From assembly GCA_051878835.1 (NCBI GenBank), contig JBJEKW010000042.1, positions 1-49,789 of the forward strand: 49,789 bases of DNA. The letters run 5' to 3'. Below are positions 8,664-17,376 of this stretch, piece after piece. The notes beneath the pieces were generated by a model, which worked only from the letters and a program-made list of their open reading frames with translations, did not search any database and was not told the origin of the DNA. Position numbers and translations under genes: made by a program. The DNA comes from Olsenella_K sp051878835. GTDB lineage: Bacteria; Actinomycetota; Coriobacteriia; Coriobacteriales; Atopobiaceae. Numbering within the stretch: position 1 is the first letter of the stretch; each line of letters starts with the position of its first letter.

Positions 8664-8702
8664 AAGGGCCGGCCGCTGTCGGATGGCAGCTGGCCGGCCC
8701 TT
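8664..8702 (-). terminator. terminator hairpin of the arc genes
   Basis: AAGGGCCGGCC and GGCCGGCCCTT form an 11-base stem that continues as GCTG/CAGC inside. It lies downstream of the arcB stop on the minus strand. A smaller perfect hairpin (7-base arms, 8733-8749) lies between the stop and this structure. The T-run is weak on both strands. Confidence 0.7.
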
Positions 8703-8779
8703 CTTAATCTCATTTGAAACGATGGAGTGGTGGACTTTCAAAGAAAGTCGTGCGGGCACTCCTGCGTCCTATGTTCACG

Positions 8780-9778
8780 CTACTTCAGGGTGGCGTACAT
8801 GACCGCCTTGATGGTGTGCAGGCGGTTCTCGGCCTCGTCGAACACGTGCGACTGCGGGCTACGGAAGACCTCATCGGTGACCTCCATCTGTGTGACGCCG
8901 AACTGCTGGGCGATCTTCTGGCCGATGGTGGTGTTCGTGTCGTGGAAGCTGGGCAGGCAGTGCAGGAAGATGGCGTCGGGCTCGGCCTCTGCCATGAGCT
9001 CCTTCGTCACGCGATAGGGCTCCAGCAGCTTGATGCGCTGCGCCCACAGCTCGGCGGGCTCGCCCATGCTGACCCAGATGTCGGTGTACAGCACGCTGGC
9101 GCCCTTTGCGCCCTCGTGCACGTCCTCGGTCAGCGTGATGGTGGAGCCGGTCTGGGCGGCCACCTCGCGGCAGGTCTTCACCAGTTCGGCGTCGGGCATC
9201 TGCTCCTTCGGGCCGCACGCGCAGAAGTCCATGCCCAGCTTTGCGCAGACCACCATGAGCGAGTTGCCCACGTTGTTGCCGGCGTCGCCAAAGAACGTCA
9301 GCTTGCGGCCGCGCAGGTTCCTCCTGCCGAACACCTCGGAGGCGGTCATGATGTCGGCCAGCATCTGCGTGGGGTGGAACTGCGTCGTGAGGCCGTTCCA
9401 CACAGGCACGCCCGAGTAGCGCGCCAGGTCCTCGACGATGGACTGGTCGAAGCCGCGGTACTCTATGCCGTCAAAGATCCTGCCCATGACGCGAGCCGTG
9501 TCCTCGACGGACTCCTTGTTTCCCAGCTGGGACTGACCGGGGCCAATGTAGACGGCACCCATGCCCAGGTCCATGGCACCCACCTCGAAGGACGAGCGCG
9601 TGCGCGTGGAGGTCTTCTCAAAAATGAGGGCGACGTTCTTTCCCTCCAGGTAGCGATGGGGCACGCCCGCTCGCTTGAGGCGCTTGAACTCGTCGGCCAG
9701 ATCCAGGAGGTACTCGATCTCGGCGGGGGTGTAGTCCAGCAGCTTGAGGAAGCTGCGTCCGCTGATGTTTACGCCCAT
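8780..9778 (-). CDS. arcB: ornithine carbamoyltransferase (catabolic, arginine deiminase pathway)
   Basis: Interconverts citrulline plus phosphate and ornithine plus carbamoyl phosphate. The carbamoyl-phosphate motif STRTRSSFE is near residue 57 and the catalytic HCLPSFHD is near 272. The length of 332 residues is usual. The ATG at 9778 is preceded by AAAGGAA and starts at the expected MGVNISGRSFLKLLDYTPAE; a longer in-frame extension upstream has no family similarity. Next to arcA and in the same direction, it most likely acts catabolically, producing carbamoyl phosphate for ATP. The third enzyme, carbamate kinase (arcC), and the antiporter arcD are not in the window. An anabolic ArgF role cannot be excluded from sequence alone. 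Confidence 0.93.
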   Translation of the reverse strand: MGVNISGRSFLKLLDYTPAEIEYLLDLADEFKRLKRAGVPHRYLEGKNVALIFEKTSTRTRSSFEVGAMDLGMGAVYIGPGQSQLGNKESVEDTARVMGRIFDGIEYRGFDQSIVEDLARYSGVPVWNGLTTQFHPTQMLADIMTASEVFGRRNLRGRKLTFFGDAGNNVGNSLMVVCAKLGMDFCACGPKEQMPDAELVKTCREVAAQTGSTITLTEDVHEGAKGASVLYTDIWVSMGEPAELWAQRIKLLEPYRVTKELMAEAEPDAIFLHCLPSFHDTNTTIGQKIAQQFGVTQMEVTDEVFRSPQSHVFDEAENRLHTIKAVMYATLK

Positions 9779-9896
9779 GTGATTCCTTTCGTCGGGGACT
9801 CCCACGATACTAGCGCCAACGTGGCGCGCGGGCATCCCTCGTCCGCCATCCGGCGCCCTCCCGAAACACAACGGCACGGCACATGGCCCTTCCGCC

Positions 9897-11147
9897 CTAC
9901 AGCTCGTCTCGGTAGAAGGGCATGCTCATGCAGTGCGGGCCGCCGCGCCCGCGCGACAGCTCCGCCGAGGGGATCTCGTAGAGCTCGAGGCCCGCCTTGT
10001 ACAGGATCTCGTTCGTGACGGAGTTTCGCTGGTACACGCAGATCTGCCCGGGCGCCAGGGCCAGCGTGTTCGAGCCGTCGTTCCACTGCTCGCGCGAGCC
10101 GGCAATGGGATCGTTGCCGCCGCAGCGTATCAGCTGCACGCCGTCCAGCCCCAGGGCGTCCGCCAGGATGTCCTCCAGGGGCTCGTCCGAGGTGCGAATC
10201 TGGAACTCGCCGTGGTGCATGCCCCGCGTGACCCTGAACACCCGCAGCGTCCCCATGATGCCGGGGTGGATCAGGAACTTGTCGACGTCCACCTGCGTGA
10301 ACACCGTGTCCAGGTGCATCATGGCGCGCGACTCCGGTATCAGCAGCGCGTATATGGTGTCGATCTCGCTGCCGCGGTCGCCCCAGAACACGTTGTAGGC
10401 CAGCTCGTCGATGGCGGCCGACTGCGTGCGCTGGCTGATGCCCACGGCCAGGGTATGGGCGTTCAGGTTCAGGATGTCGCCGCCCTCCATGTGGTAGCGG
10501 CCGTCGCGGTCGAACCACAGCGGCGCCCCCGCGTACTTCGGGTGGTAGGTAAAGATGCACTGCCCGTACAGCGTCTCGCGCCTGCGGGTCTCGCTGTACA
10601 TGTGGTTCAGGCACACGCCGCGCCCCACCACCACAAAGGGGTCGCGCGAGAAGTACAGGTTCGGCAGGGGGTCCACCACCAGGTCGGCGTCGCCGCTCTG
10701 GGCCGTGCCCACGAGGTCCGCCAGCTCCAGCGACTTGTGGGCACCCAGGTCCACCTCGTCGCGCCGGATGCCCGCCATGGTCTTGTCCACGAACTCCAGG
10801 GTGTCCTCGATGGAGTCCAGCCGCTCGTGGATGGCCTCCTTCATGCGCACGCCCGCCACGCCGCTCTCATATATATAGCGCCGGGTGAACTTCTGGCGCA
10901 GGCCCGGCGTGGCGTCCAGCGCCTCGGCCACCAGCTGGTCCAGGTACAGCACCTCAACGCCGTGGTCGCGAAGCACCTTCGCGAACGCGTCGTGCTCTTC
11001 TTGCGCTACCTGAAGGAAGGGTATGTCGTCGAACAGCAATGGGTCCAGGTTTGCCGGAGAGAGGTTCAGCAGCTCGTCTCCCGGACGGTGCAGCATGACC
11101 GTCCGGAGCCGCCCGATCTCCGAATGCACGCAGAGTCCCCTACCCAT
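9897..11147 (-). CDS. arcA: arginine deiminase
   Basis: Hydrolyses arginine to citrulline and ammonia, the first step of the ADI pathway that yields ATP and raises pH. Visible motifs are LSPANLDPLLFDD near residue 31, YFSRDPF near 166, and MEGGDIL near 218. The C-terminal segment RGRGGPHCMSMPFYRDEL contains the catalytic Cys (about residue 406 of 416). The start ATG at 11147 is preceded by an AAGGGGGA site. A GTG four codons upstream is also in frame but abuts that site. arcB follows 118 bases downstream. A short leader hairpin (11176-11198) lies just before the ribosome site. Confidence 0.96.
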   Translation of the reverse strand: MGRGLCVHSEIGRLRTVMLHRPGDELLNLSPANLDPLLFDDIPFLQVAQEEHDAFAKVLRDHGVEVLYLDQLVAEALDATPGLRQKFTRRYIYESGVAGVRMKEAIHERLDSIEDTLEFVDKTMAGIRRDEVDLGAHKSLELADLVGTAQSGDADLVVDPLPNLYFSRDPFVVVGRGVCLNHMYSETRRRETLYGQCIFTYHPKYAGAPLWFDRDGRYHMEGGDILNLNAHTLAVGISQRTQSAAIDELAYNVFWGDRGSEIDTIYALLIPESRAMMHLDTVFTQVDVDKFLIHPGIMGTLRVFRVTRGMHHGEFQIRTSDEPLEDILADALGLDGVQLIRCGGNDPIAGSREQWNDGSNTLALAPGQICVYQRNSVTNEILYKAGLELYEIPSAELSRGRGGPHCMSMPFYRDEL

Positions 11148-11367
11148 GTGCCGAACCACTCCCCCTTGCCCGCAGAGCCCCGCGCTTTACCGCGGGCTGA
11201 CGAAACTATGTACCCACACTGCTAGAATCACTTCTGTATGTACCAATGACCACAAGGTAATGGATACCCCAACAAAGGAAATGATTGCTCCACCCGCCAT
11301 GCAATCTGGGCGGCAAACGTACTGGTAACACTCATTTCACCGGTCCGATACGCGATTCGAGGCAGCC

Positions 11368-14214
11368 ATGAGCAAAAAGAACGATAAGGAAAAGACGAAG
11401 GACGAAGCCGAGCAAACTACCGAGGATAAGCCCGAGGAGACCAAGAAGCACGATCGCGATTTCTCATACACTCAGAACCGCGAGGTCAGCTGGCTGAACT
11501 TCGACAACCGCGTGCTGGACGAGGCATTCGACGAGTCCGTACCGCTGTTCGAACGCCTGAAGTTCGTCGAGATCTTTGGATCCAACCTGGACGAGTGGTT
11601 CATGATCCGCATCGGCGGCCTGTCCGACCTGGCACGCCTGAAGCATCAGCCCACCGACAACAAGTCGAACAAGACCCCCTCCGAGCAGCTGTCCACCGTG
11701 TTCGAGATCCTGCCCAGCCTGCTGTCCCGCCAGGAGACCGCATGGGCGCAGGTCTCGGGCGAGCTGGCCAGTCACGGCCTGGCCTACGTGCACCCCAGCG
11801 ACTACACCGAGACCGACATCGACGCCGTGGCGCAGCAGTTCGACCGCAACGTGGCCCCCATCATCTCGCCCATGATCGTGGACCCGCGCCACCCCTTCCC
11901 CAACCTGAGGAACTCCCAGCAGTACGTGGCCTGCTCGCTGGACGGCCCCACCGAGCACGACGTTCTGGGCCTGGTCGAGGTGCCGCCTTCGCTGCCGCGC
12001 GTGGTGCCACTGCCCTCCACCCCCAAGTGCTACCGCTACACCCTGCTGGAGGACATCATCATCACCTGCCTGGACGGCTGCTTCGGCGACTATCGCCCCA
12101 CGGCCACGGCAGTCATCCGCGTCACCCGCAACGCCGACATCGACCCTGACGGCGAGGGCGTCGAGGAGGAGGAAGACTACCGCCAGCACATGAAGAAGGT
12201 GCTGCGCAAGCGCCAGCGCCTGCAGCCCATCCGTCTGGAGATTCGTGGCAGCCTGGACAAGAAGCTGGAGTCCTTCATCACCGCCGAGCTGGAGCTGACG
12301 AAGGAGCGGGTGTTCCACGTGAACATCCCGCTGGACCTGGGCTTCGTTTACGGCCTGGAGGACCACATCCCCGACACCTACCACGGCGGCCTGGTGTTCC
12401 AGCCCTTCGAGCCCCAGATCTCGCCCATGGTCGACATGAGCAAGCCCATGCGCCAGCAGATCGAGGACCACGACGTCCTGCTGTTCTACCCGTACGAGTC
12501 CATGCTGCCGCTTCTGACCCTGCTGCGCGAGGCATCCTCCGACGACGACTGCATCTCGATCAAGATCACGCTTTACCGCGTGGCAAAGCAGTCCCACCTG
12601 TGCGAGAGCCTCATCGCCGCCGCCGAGAACGGCAAGGACGTCACGGTGCTGATGGAGCTGCGCGCCCGCTTTGACGAGGCGAACAACATCGCCTGGGCAG
12701 AGCGCCTGGAGGCAGCCGGCTGCACGGTGATCTACGGCTCCGAGGGCTTCAAGGTGCACTCGAAGATCTGCCAGATTACCTATCACGACAAGGGCAACAT
12801 CAGCCGCATCACCTGCCTGGGCACCGGCAACTTCAACGAGAAGACCGCCAAGCTGTACTCCGACTTCATGCTGATGACGGCACACCGCGGCATCGCCGAG
12901 GACGGCAACGTGTTCTTCCGCAACCTGTCCATCGGCAACCTGCGTGGCTCGTACCGTTACCTGGGCGTGGCGCCCGCAGGCCTGAAGCCGCTGGTCATGC
13001 GTGGCCTGAACCGCGAGATCGAGCGCGCCCGCGCCGGCCAGCCCGCTCAGGTCTTCATGAAGATGAACTCCCTCACGGACCGCGACGTCATCGACAAGCT
13101 GTCCGAGGCCTGCGAGGCGGGCGTCCGCGTGATCATGATCGTGCGTGGCATCTGCTGCATCAGGGCCAACATCCCCGGCAAGACGGACAACCTGGTCGTA
13201 CGCGAGATCGTGGGCCGCTTCCTGGAGCACGCGCGCGTGTACGCCTTCGGCGTCCACACCGACACCATCTACCTGAGCTCCGCGGACATGATGACGCGCA
13301 ACACCGAGCGCCGCGTCGAGATTGCCTACCCAGTGTTCGATCCGACGTGCCGCTCGCTCGTGATCCAGTACATGAACCTGCAGCTGGCTGACAACCTGAA
13401 GGCGCGTCAGCTGACCAGTGACGGCACCTGGGAGCGCATCCCCATCCACGAGGGCGACCCGCGCATCAACAGCCAGGAAGTCCTGCTGCAGCTGGCATAC
13501 CTGCGCGCCCACGAGGGCGACACGCAGGCACAGCACGAGGTGACGCCCGTCTCCTCCATCATGCCCACGATGTCGCACGAGCTGGCCGACCAGCTGCTGT
13601 CGCTGCCGAACATCCGCACCTACGCCAAGAGCGAGAACGACGTGGCCGCCAACGCCATGCCGCAGAAGCCCCAGGTGCTGCCCCGCGTCCTGAAGCGTGG
13701 TCCCATCGCGCAGAAGGTGGCCGAGGTTCGCACCGCAGCCAACGAGGTCGCAAACGAGGCCGCAGCCGCAAAGGCCGCTGCCGAGGACGCAAAGGCAGCC
13801 GCAGCCGAGGCCACGGCCGAGGCCGCCAAGGTCCAGGCTGCAGCTCCCGCGGCAAAGGAGCAGGCCGCCACGCCGGCGTCTGCGGCAAAGGTGTCGCCCG
13901 TCAGCGCCACCATCTCCACCGATGCGGTCACGGATGCGGCAAAGAAGGTCAAGGCCCAGATTGCAGCCGGGCGTCAGGGCGAGCAGCCCACGCAGGGCGA
14001 GCACGTGACCTACGAGGCACCGCACGCCAGCTTCCAGACCTCGGGCGCGCAGCAGTCCAGCGCTGCGGGTGCACAGCGTGGTGCTTCCAACGCCCAGCAG
14101 GCCGAGCAGCTGCAGATCCAGCGCGTGCCCAGCGAGCACACGTCCGGCAGCCGCGTGGCCGAGGCCTTCCACCTCATTGGCGAGGGCTTCCGCATGCTGT
14201 TCGGCGGGAAGTAG
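11368..14214 (+). CDS. ppk1: polyphosphate kinase 1 with Ala/Lys-rich C-terminal extension
   Basis: Reversibly makes inorganic polyphosphate from ATP. After a charged ~30-residue lead, the PPK1 N-terminal domain begins at NREVSWLNFDNRVLDEA. The phosphorylated His is in VHSKI (His464), followed by GTGNFNEKTAKLYSDF. The second conserved His is in FLEHARVYAFG (His621). Family members are usually ~690-740 residues, but this one has 948. The extra ~170 residues (from about 778) are rich in Ala, Lys, Glu and Gln in AAAK/AEA-type repeats, then Ser/Gln-rich. They end in an amphipathic segment, RVAEAFHLIGEGFRMLFGGK. The tail is in frame with unchanged base composition, so it is not an artefact. It resembles basic histone-H1-like tails of granule-associated proteins, but its function is unknown. 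Confidence 0.95.
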   Translation: MSKKNDKEKTKDEAEQTTEDKPEETKKHDRDFSYTQNREVSWLNFDNRVLDEAFDESVPLFERLKFVEIFGSNLDEWFMIRIGGLSDLARLKHQPTDNKSNKTPSEQLSTVFEILPSLLSRQETAWAQVSGELASHGLAYVHPSDYTETDIDAVAQQFDRNVAPIISPMIVDPRHPFPNLRNSQQYVACSLDGPTEHDVLGLVEVPPSLPRVVPLPSTPKCYRYTLLEDIIITCLDGCFGDYRPTATAVIRVTRNADIDPDGEGVEEEEDYRQHMKKVLRKRQRLQPIRLEIRGSLDKKLESFITAELELTKERVFHVNIPLDLGFVYGLEDHIPDTYHGGLVFQPFEPQISPMVDMSKPMRQQIEDHDVLLFYPYESMLPLLTLLREASSDDDCISIKITLYRVAKQSHLCESLIAAAENGKDVTVLMELRARFDEANNIAWAERLEAAGCTVIYGSEGFKVHSKICQITYHDKGNISRITCLGTGNFNEKTAKLYSDFMLMTAHRGIAEDGNVFFRNLSIGNLRGSYRYLGVAPAGLKPLVMRGLNREIERARAGQPAQVFMKMNSLTDRDVIDKLSEACEAGVRVIMIVRGICCIRANIPGKTDNLVVREIVGRFLEHARVYAFGVHTDTIYLSSADMMTRNTERRVEIAYPVFDPTCRSLVIQYMNLQLADNLKARQLTSDGTWERIPIHEGDPRINSQEVLLQLAYLRAHEGDTQAQHEVTPVSSIMPTMSHELADQLLSLPNIRTYAKSENDVAANAMPQKPQVLPRVLKRGPIAQKVAEVRTAANEVANEAAAAKAAAEDAKAAAAEATAEAAKVQAAAPAAKEQAATPASAAKVSPVSATISTDAVTDAAKKVKAQIAAGRQGEQPTQGEHVTYEAPHASFQTSGAQQSSAAGAQRGASNAQQAEQLQIQRVPSEHTSGSRVAEAFHLIGEGFRMLFGGK

Positions 14215-14271
14215 GCAGCGCAGGTAGCGCTGCTGCGCACGAGGCGCAGCTGCGTCATTCATTGCATGACA

Positions 14272-14308
14272 AAGGCCGGTGACGCTCAACCTGGGCGTCA
14301 CCGGCCTT
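14272..14308 (+). terminator. ppk1 terminator hairpin
   Basis: A 14-base perfect stem (AAGGCCGGTGACGC with its complement) encloses a 9-base loop, 57 bases after the ppk1 stop. The T-run is poor. Confidence 0.7.
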
Positions 14309-14425
14309 CCGCTACGGGCGGACTCTCTGCTTCGGACGGCAGAATTCGTGCACCTTCCTCAATGGCGTTCCCGCAGCTATAGAATGCTATGGAGCTCATT
14401 AAACCAGAACCAGAAAGCGGGCCAC

Positions 14426-15901
14426 ATGGCAACCGAACCCCAAAGCACTAACCAGAACGACTCGGCCGACGTCACCATACCGGTGGAGCGCATGGCCTAT
14501 GGCGCCGACGCCATAGGCCACCTGCCAGACGGGAAGACCGTGTTTGTGCAGGGCGGCGTGCCCGGGGACACGGTGAGGGCCCGCATCGTGGATTCCGGCC
14601 CCTCGTTCAGCCGCGCCACGGTGACCGAGGTGGTGGAGCCCTCGAAGGACCGCGTGAAGCCCGCCTGCCCCCTGGCGATGCTGTGCGACGGCTGCCCCTG
14701 GGCGTCGCTTTCCCGTGAGGCCCAGCTGCGCCAGAAGCGCGACAACGTGGTCAGCTCGCTGGTGCACGTGGGCCACTTCGACCAGGACGAGGCTGAGCGG
14801 CTGGTGGCCGCCTGCGAGGCGCCCAGCGCCGACTGGGGCTACCGAAACAAGATCGAGCTGGGCTTTGCCCGCAGGGGATCCAACGTGACCATTGGCATGC
14901 ACGGCAGAGCTGGCGTGCAGGCGTCCCCCCAGCAGGCCATGCAGGCCGCCATGCAGCAGGCCTGCAGGTCAAAGAAGCGCGGCAGGCGCGGTGCCGTGCC
15001 CGCCGTTCCGGTGGGCGTGGGAGGCCTTGTGAAGGCCGACAGCTGTCCCCTTCTGGACGCAGACCACCAGAAGCTGGCCAAGTCCGTCAGCGGTGCCGTC
15101 TCGTACCTGGCAAACTCTCACGGCCTTGACCTGGACCGCATCGGCATTCGCGCCTCCAGCCGCACGCACCAGGTGGAGATTGCCCTGTGGACCCAGCCCG
15201 GACCCTTCCCGCGCGCCCAGGCCGCAAAGGTGCTGTCCGACGCCACTCAGGGACGAGCCACCTCCATCGTCCGCGTCATGACCAAGGGACCGCTGAAGGC
15301 CCGCAAGATCGCCGGCCTGGAGGTCCTGGGCGGCCGCGGCCACTGGGAGGAGCAGCTGGGGCAGGAGCGCATGATGGTGTCGGCCCCGTCGTTCTTCCAG
15401 GTGAACACGCCCGGTGCCGAGCGCCTGCAGCAGCTGGTGATGGAGGCCCTGGAGCCCACCCGCAACGACGAGGCCATGGACCTGTACAGCGGAGCGGGCA
15501 CGTTCACCCTGCCTCTGGCAAGGCGCTGCTCCTGGGTGTCGGCGGTGGAGTCCTACGGTCCCGCCGTGCGCGACCTGCGCAGGAACCTGGACCACGCAGG
15601 CATCGTGAACGCCGACCCCATCGGCGGCGACGCCAACCTGGAGTTCCCCGACACCGACGCCGACATCATCGTGGTCGACCCGCCCCGCGCGGGCCTGGCC
15701 CCCGAGGTCGTGCAGAAGCTGAGCCAGCAGCCGGCGCGTGCCATCGCCTACGTGTCGTGCGACCCGGCCACACTTGCTCGCGACCTGGAGCGCTTCCGCC
15801 AGGCGGGCACGTTCGAGCCGGTGCGCGTGACGCCGGTGGACCTGTTCCCCCAGACCTTCCACGTGGAGACCGTGACCCAGCTGGTGCGCAGGAAGCGCTA
15901 G
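14426..15901 (+). CDS. 23S rRNA (uracil-5-)-methyltransferase, RlmD/RumA family
   Basis: SAM-dependent Fe-S methyltransferase forming 5-methyluridine in rRNA (or tRNA). A TRAM-like domain is seen at ~15-75 (GADAIGHLPDGKTVFVQGGV). The cluster cysteines appear in ACPLAMLCDGCPW (C-x5-C-x2-C), with a fourth in KADSCPLLD. The Rossmann motif is DLYSGAGTFTLPLA. VDPPRAGL and the catalytic VSCDPATLARDL follow. The start ATG at 14426 is preceded by GAAAGCGGG; an upstream in-frame extension overlaps the ppk1 terminator and is unlikely. An insertion of ~25 residues rich in Ala/Gln/Arg (near 172-200) separates the third and fourth cluster cysteines. Whether it modifies U747, U1939 or tRNA U54 cannot be told. 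Confidence 0.9.
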   Translation: MATEPQSTNQNDSADVTIPVERMAYGADAIGHLPDGKTVFVQGGVPGDTVRARIVDSGPSFSRATVTEVVEPSKDRVKPACPLAMLCDGCPWASLSREAQLRQKRDNVVSSLVHVGHFDQDEAERLVAACEAPSADWGYRNKIELGFARRGSNVTIGMHGRAGVQASPQQAMQAAMQQACRSKKRGRRGAVPAVPVGVGGLVKADSCPLLDADHQKLAKSVSGAVSYLANSHGLDLDRIGIRASSRTHQVEIALWTQPGPFPRAQAAKVLSDATQGRATSIVRVMTKGPLKARKIAGLEVLGGRGHWEEQLGQERMMVSAPSFFQVNTPGAERLQQLVMEALEPTRNDEAMDLYSGAGTFTLPLARRCSWVSAVESYGPAVRDLRRNLDHAGIVNADPIGGDANLEFPDTDADIIVVDPPRAGLAPEVVQKLSQQPARAIAYVSCDPATLARDLERFRQAGTFEPVRVTPVDLFPQTFHVETVTQLVRRKR

Positions 15902-15964
15902 CGCGGCGACTCCGTGCCGGGACCGTCTGGCCCATGACCACCCAGCCCAGCCACATTGCACAAC

Positions 15965-15994
15965 AGAAGGGCCAGCTACGCGGCTGGCCCTTCT
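15965..15994 (+). terminator. terminator hairpin after the rRNA methyltransferase gene
   Basis: A perfect 12-base stem, AGAAGGGCCAGC with GCTGGCCCTTCT, has a 6-base loop and is followed by TTGCC. It lies 63 bases after the stop. Confidence 0.75.
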
Positions 15995-16037
15995 TGCCAT
16001 CCTACGACGCGACCAGAAAACATCGGAGGCATCGCCC

Positions 16038-16751
16038 ATGCAACCTCGCATCTCCATACGCACCGCAACGCCCGACGACGCCCGGGCCCTGCTGGACATC
16101 TATGCGCCCTATGTGCAGCGGACCGCCATCACGTTCGAGACGGAGGTGCCCACGCTGGAGAACTTCCGCCAGCGCATAGAGCACACGCTGCTGACCTATC
16201 CGTACCTGGTGGCCGAGGCCCTACCTGGCGACGGTGCGGTCGATGCCATGCTGTCGGCCGAGACGCAACCGGATACCGATGCGGCATATGCCTTGCAAAC
16301 ATCTGACCCTGCGAGCGCGGATGTCGCCTCAGATGCCGCCGCCCATAAGGATGCGCAGGTCAGCCCCTCCATCCTGGGCTATGCCTACACCGGCGCCTTC
16401 AAGGGCCGCGCCGCCTACGCCTGGTCGGCCGAGACGTCCATCTATGTCCGCACGGATGCCAGGCGCGCCGGAGTCGGCCGCGCGCTGTACCACGCCCTTG
16501 AGGACGCCTCGCGCGCCCAGGGCATCCGCAACCTCTACGCCTGCATAGCTACGCCCCACGTGCAGGACGACCCGCACCTGGGCTGGGACTCCGTGCGCTT
16601 CCACGAGCGCGAGGGCTACCGCATGATTGGCACGTTCCAGGAGTGCGCCAGCAAGTTCGGCCGCTGGTACGACATGGTCTGGATGGAGAAGTTCATAGGC
16701 ACTCACGAGATTGGTCCCAAGCCTCCCCTGCCATTCAGCATCACACGCTGA
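16038..16751 (+). CDS. GNAT N-acetyltransferase, phosphinothricin-acetyltransferase-like
   Basis: The fold starts IRTATPDDARALLDIYAPYV and TAITFETEVPTLENF, the usual opening of the Pat/Bar-like GNAT group, which acetylates small amines or amino-acid analogues with acetyl-CoA. The acetyl-CoA loop is RRAGVGRALYHALEDASRA, and FHEREGYRMIGTFQECASKFGRWYDMVWMEK forms the C-terminal strands. At 237 residues it is longer than the ~170-180 of relatives. About 45 low-complexity residues rich in Ala, Asp and Ser interrupt the domain between VAEALPGDG and ILGYAYTG. The start ATG has CGGAGG upstream. The 3' end overlaps the convergent ABC gene by 11 bases. The substrate is unknown. Confidence 0.85.
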   Translation: MQPRISIRTATPDDARALLDIYAPYVQRTAITFETEVPTLENFRQRIEHTLLTYPYLVAEALPGDGAVDAMLSAETQPDTDAAYALQTSDPASADVASDAAAHKDAQVSPSILGYAYTGAFKGRAAYAWSAETSIYVRTDARRAGVGRALYHALEDASRAQGIRNLYACIATPHVQDDPHLGWDSVRFHEREGYRMIGTFQECASKFGRWYDMVWMEKFIGTHEIGPKPPLPFSITR

Positions 16752-17376
16752 TCGCAGCCTTGGCCACCACGGGGTCGTGCGTCACCACCAGTATCGTTTT
16801 GCCGTACTCTCGCATGCTCAGCAGCAGGCCCATCACGATGTCGCGGTTCTTGCTGTCCAGGGAACCCGTGGGCTCGTCCGCCAAGACAATGTCGCCAGGC
16901 TTTACCAGGCACCGAGCCAGTGCCACCCGCTGCTGCTCCCCACCTGAGAGATTGCATACCCGCTGGTCCAAGGCATCGGAAAGTCCCACGGTTTTGAGGG
17001 AACGGGCTATGAGCTGCCTCTTTTTCTGCGAGGGGCACTCCGCATAACGAAGCGCCATCATGAGATTCTGATATACGGTGTCGTTTTCCACCAGGGCAAA
17101 GTTCTGCAGCAGGTAGCAAATGTGGTCGCGTATGCACATCTGTGCGGCCCTGGTCCCCGGCTTTGGGGCTTTCTGACCCATGAGAGTGTACGTGCCCGAG
17201 TCGAAGGGCTCTAGCAACCCGAGGATGTTCAGAAGCGTAGACTTTCCGCTACCAGACCTTCCACAGATGGCCATCGCGATGCCACTACTAACCTCAAGAT
17301 CAATCCCGTCCAGAACGCGATGGCTGCCGAACGACTTCGATACGCCATGGAGTGAGATGAGTTCGTTACGCCCCAA
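16741..17376 (-). CDS. ABC transporter ATP-binding protein, bacteriocin-export type
   Basis: A 211-residue ATPase with Walker A GRSGSGKST (~39-47), Q-loop YLLQNFALVEN, signature LSGGEQQRVALAR, Walker B ADEPTGSLD and switch His in VTHD. The QNFALVEN region and the very short C-terminus are like the ATPases of lactococcin-972-type bacteriocin export/immunity modules, and more broadly the MacB/LolD group. The start is a TTG inside the end of the permease gene, 6 bases after a perfect GGAGG, so the two genes overlap by 11 bases and should be coupled. It would energise the permease at 17366-19534. Codon and base use are less GC-rich than in the neighbours, which suggests acquisition. Confidence 0.88.
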   Translation of the reverse strand: MGRNELISLHGVSKSFGSHRVLDGIDLEVSSGIAMAICGRSGSGKSTLLNILGLLEPFDSGTYTLMGQKAPKPGTRAAQMCIRDHICYLLQNFALVENDTVYQNLMMALRYAECPSQKKRQLIARSLKTVGLSDALDQRVCNLSGGEQQRVALARCLVKPGDIVLADEPTGSLDSKNRDIVMGLLLSMREYGKTILVVTHDPVVAKAAISV

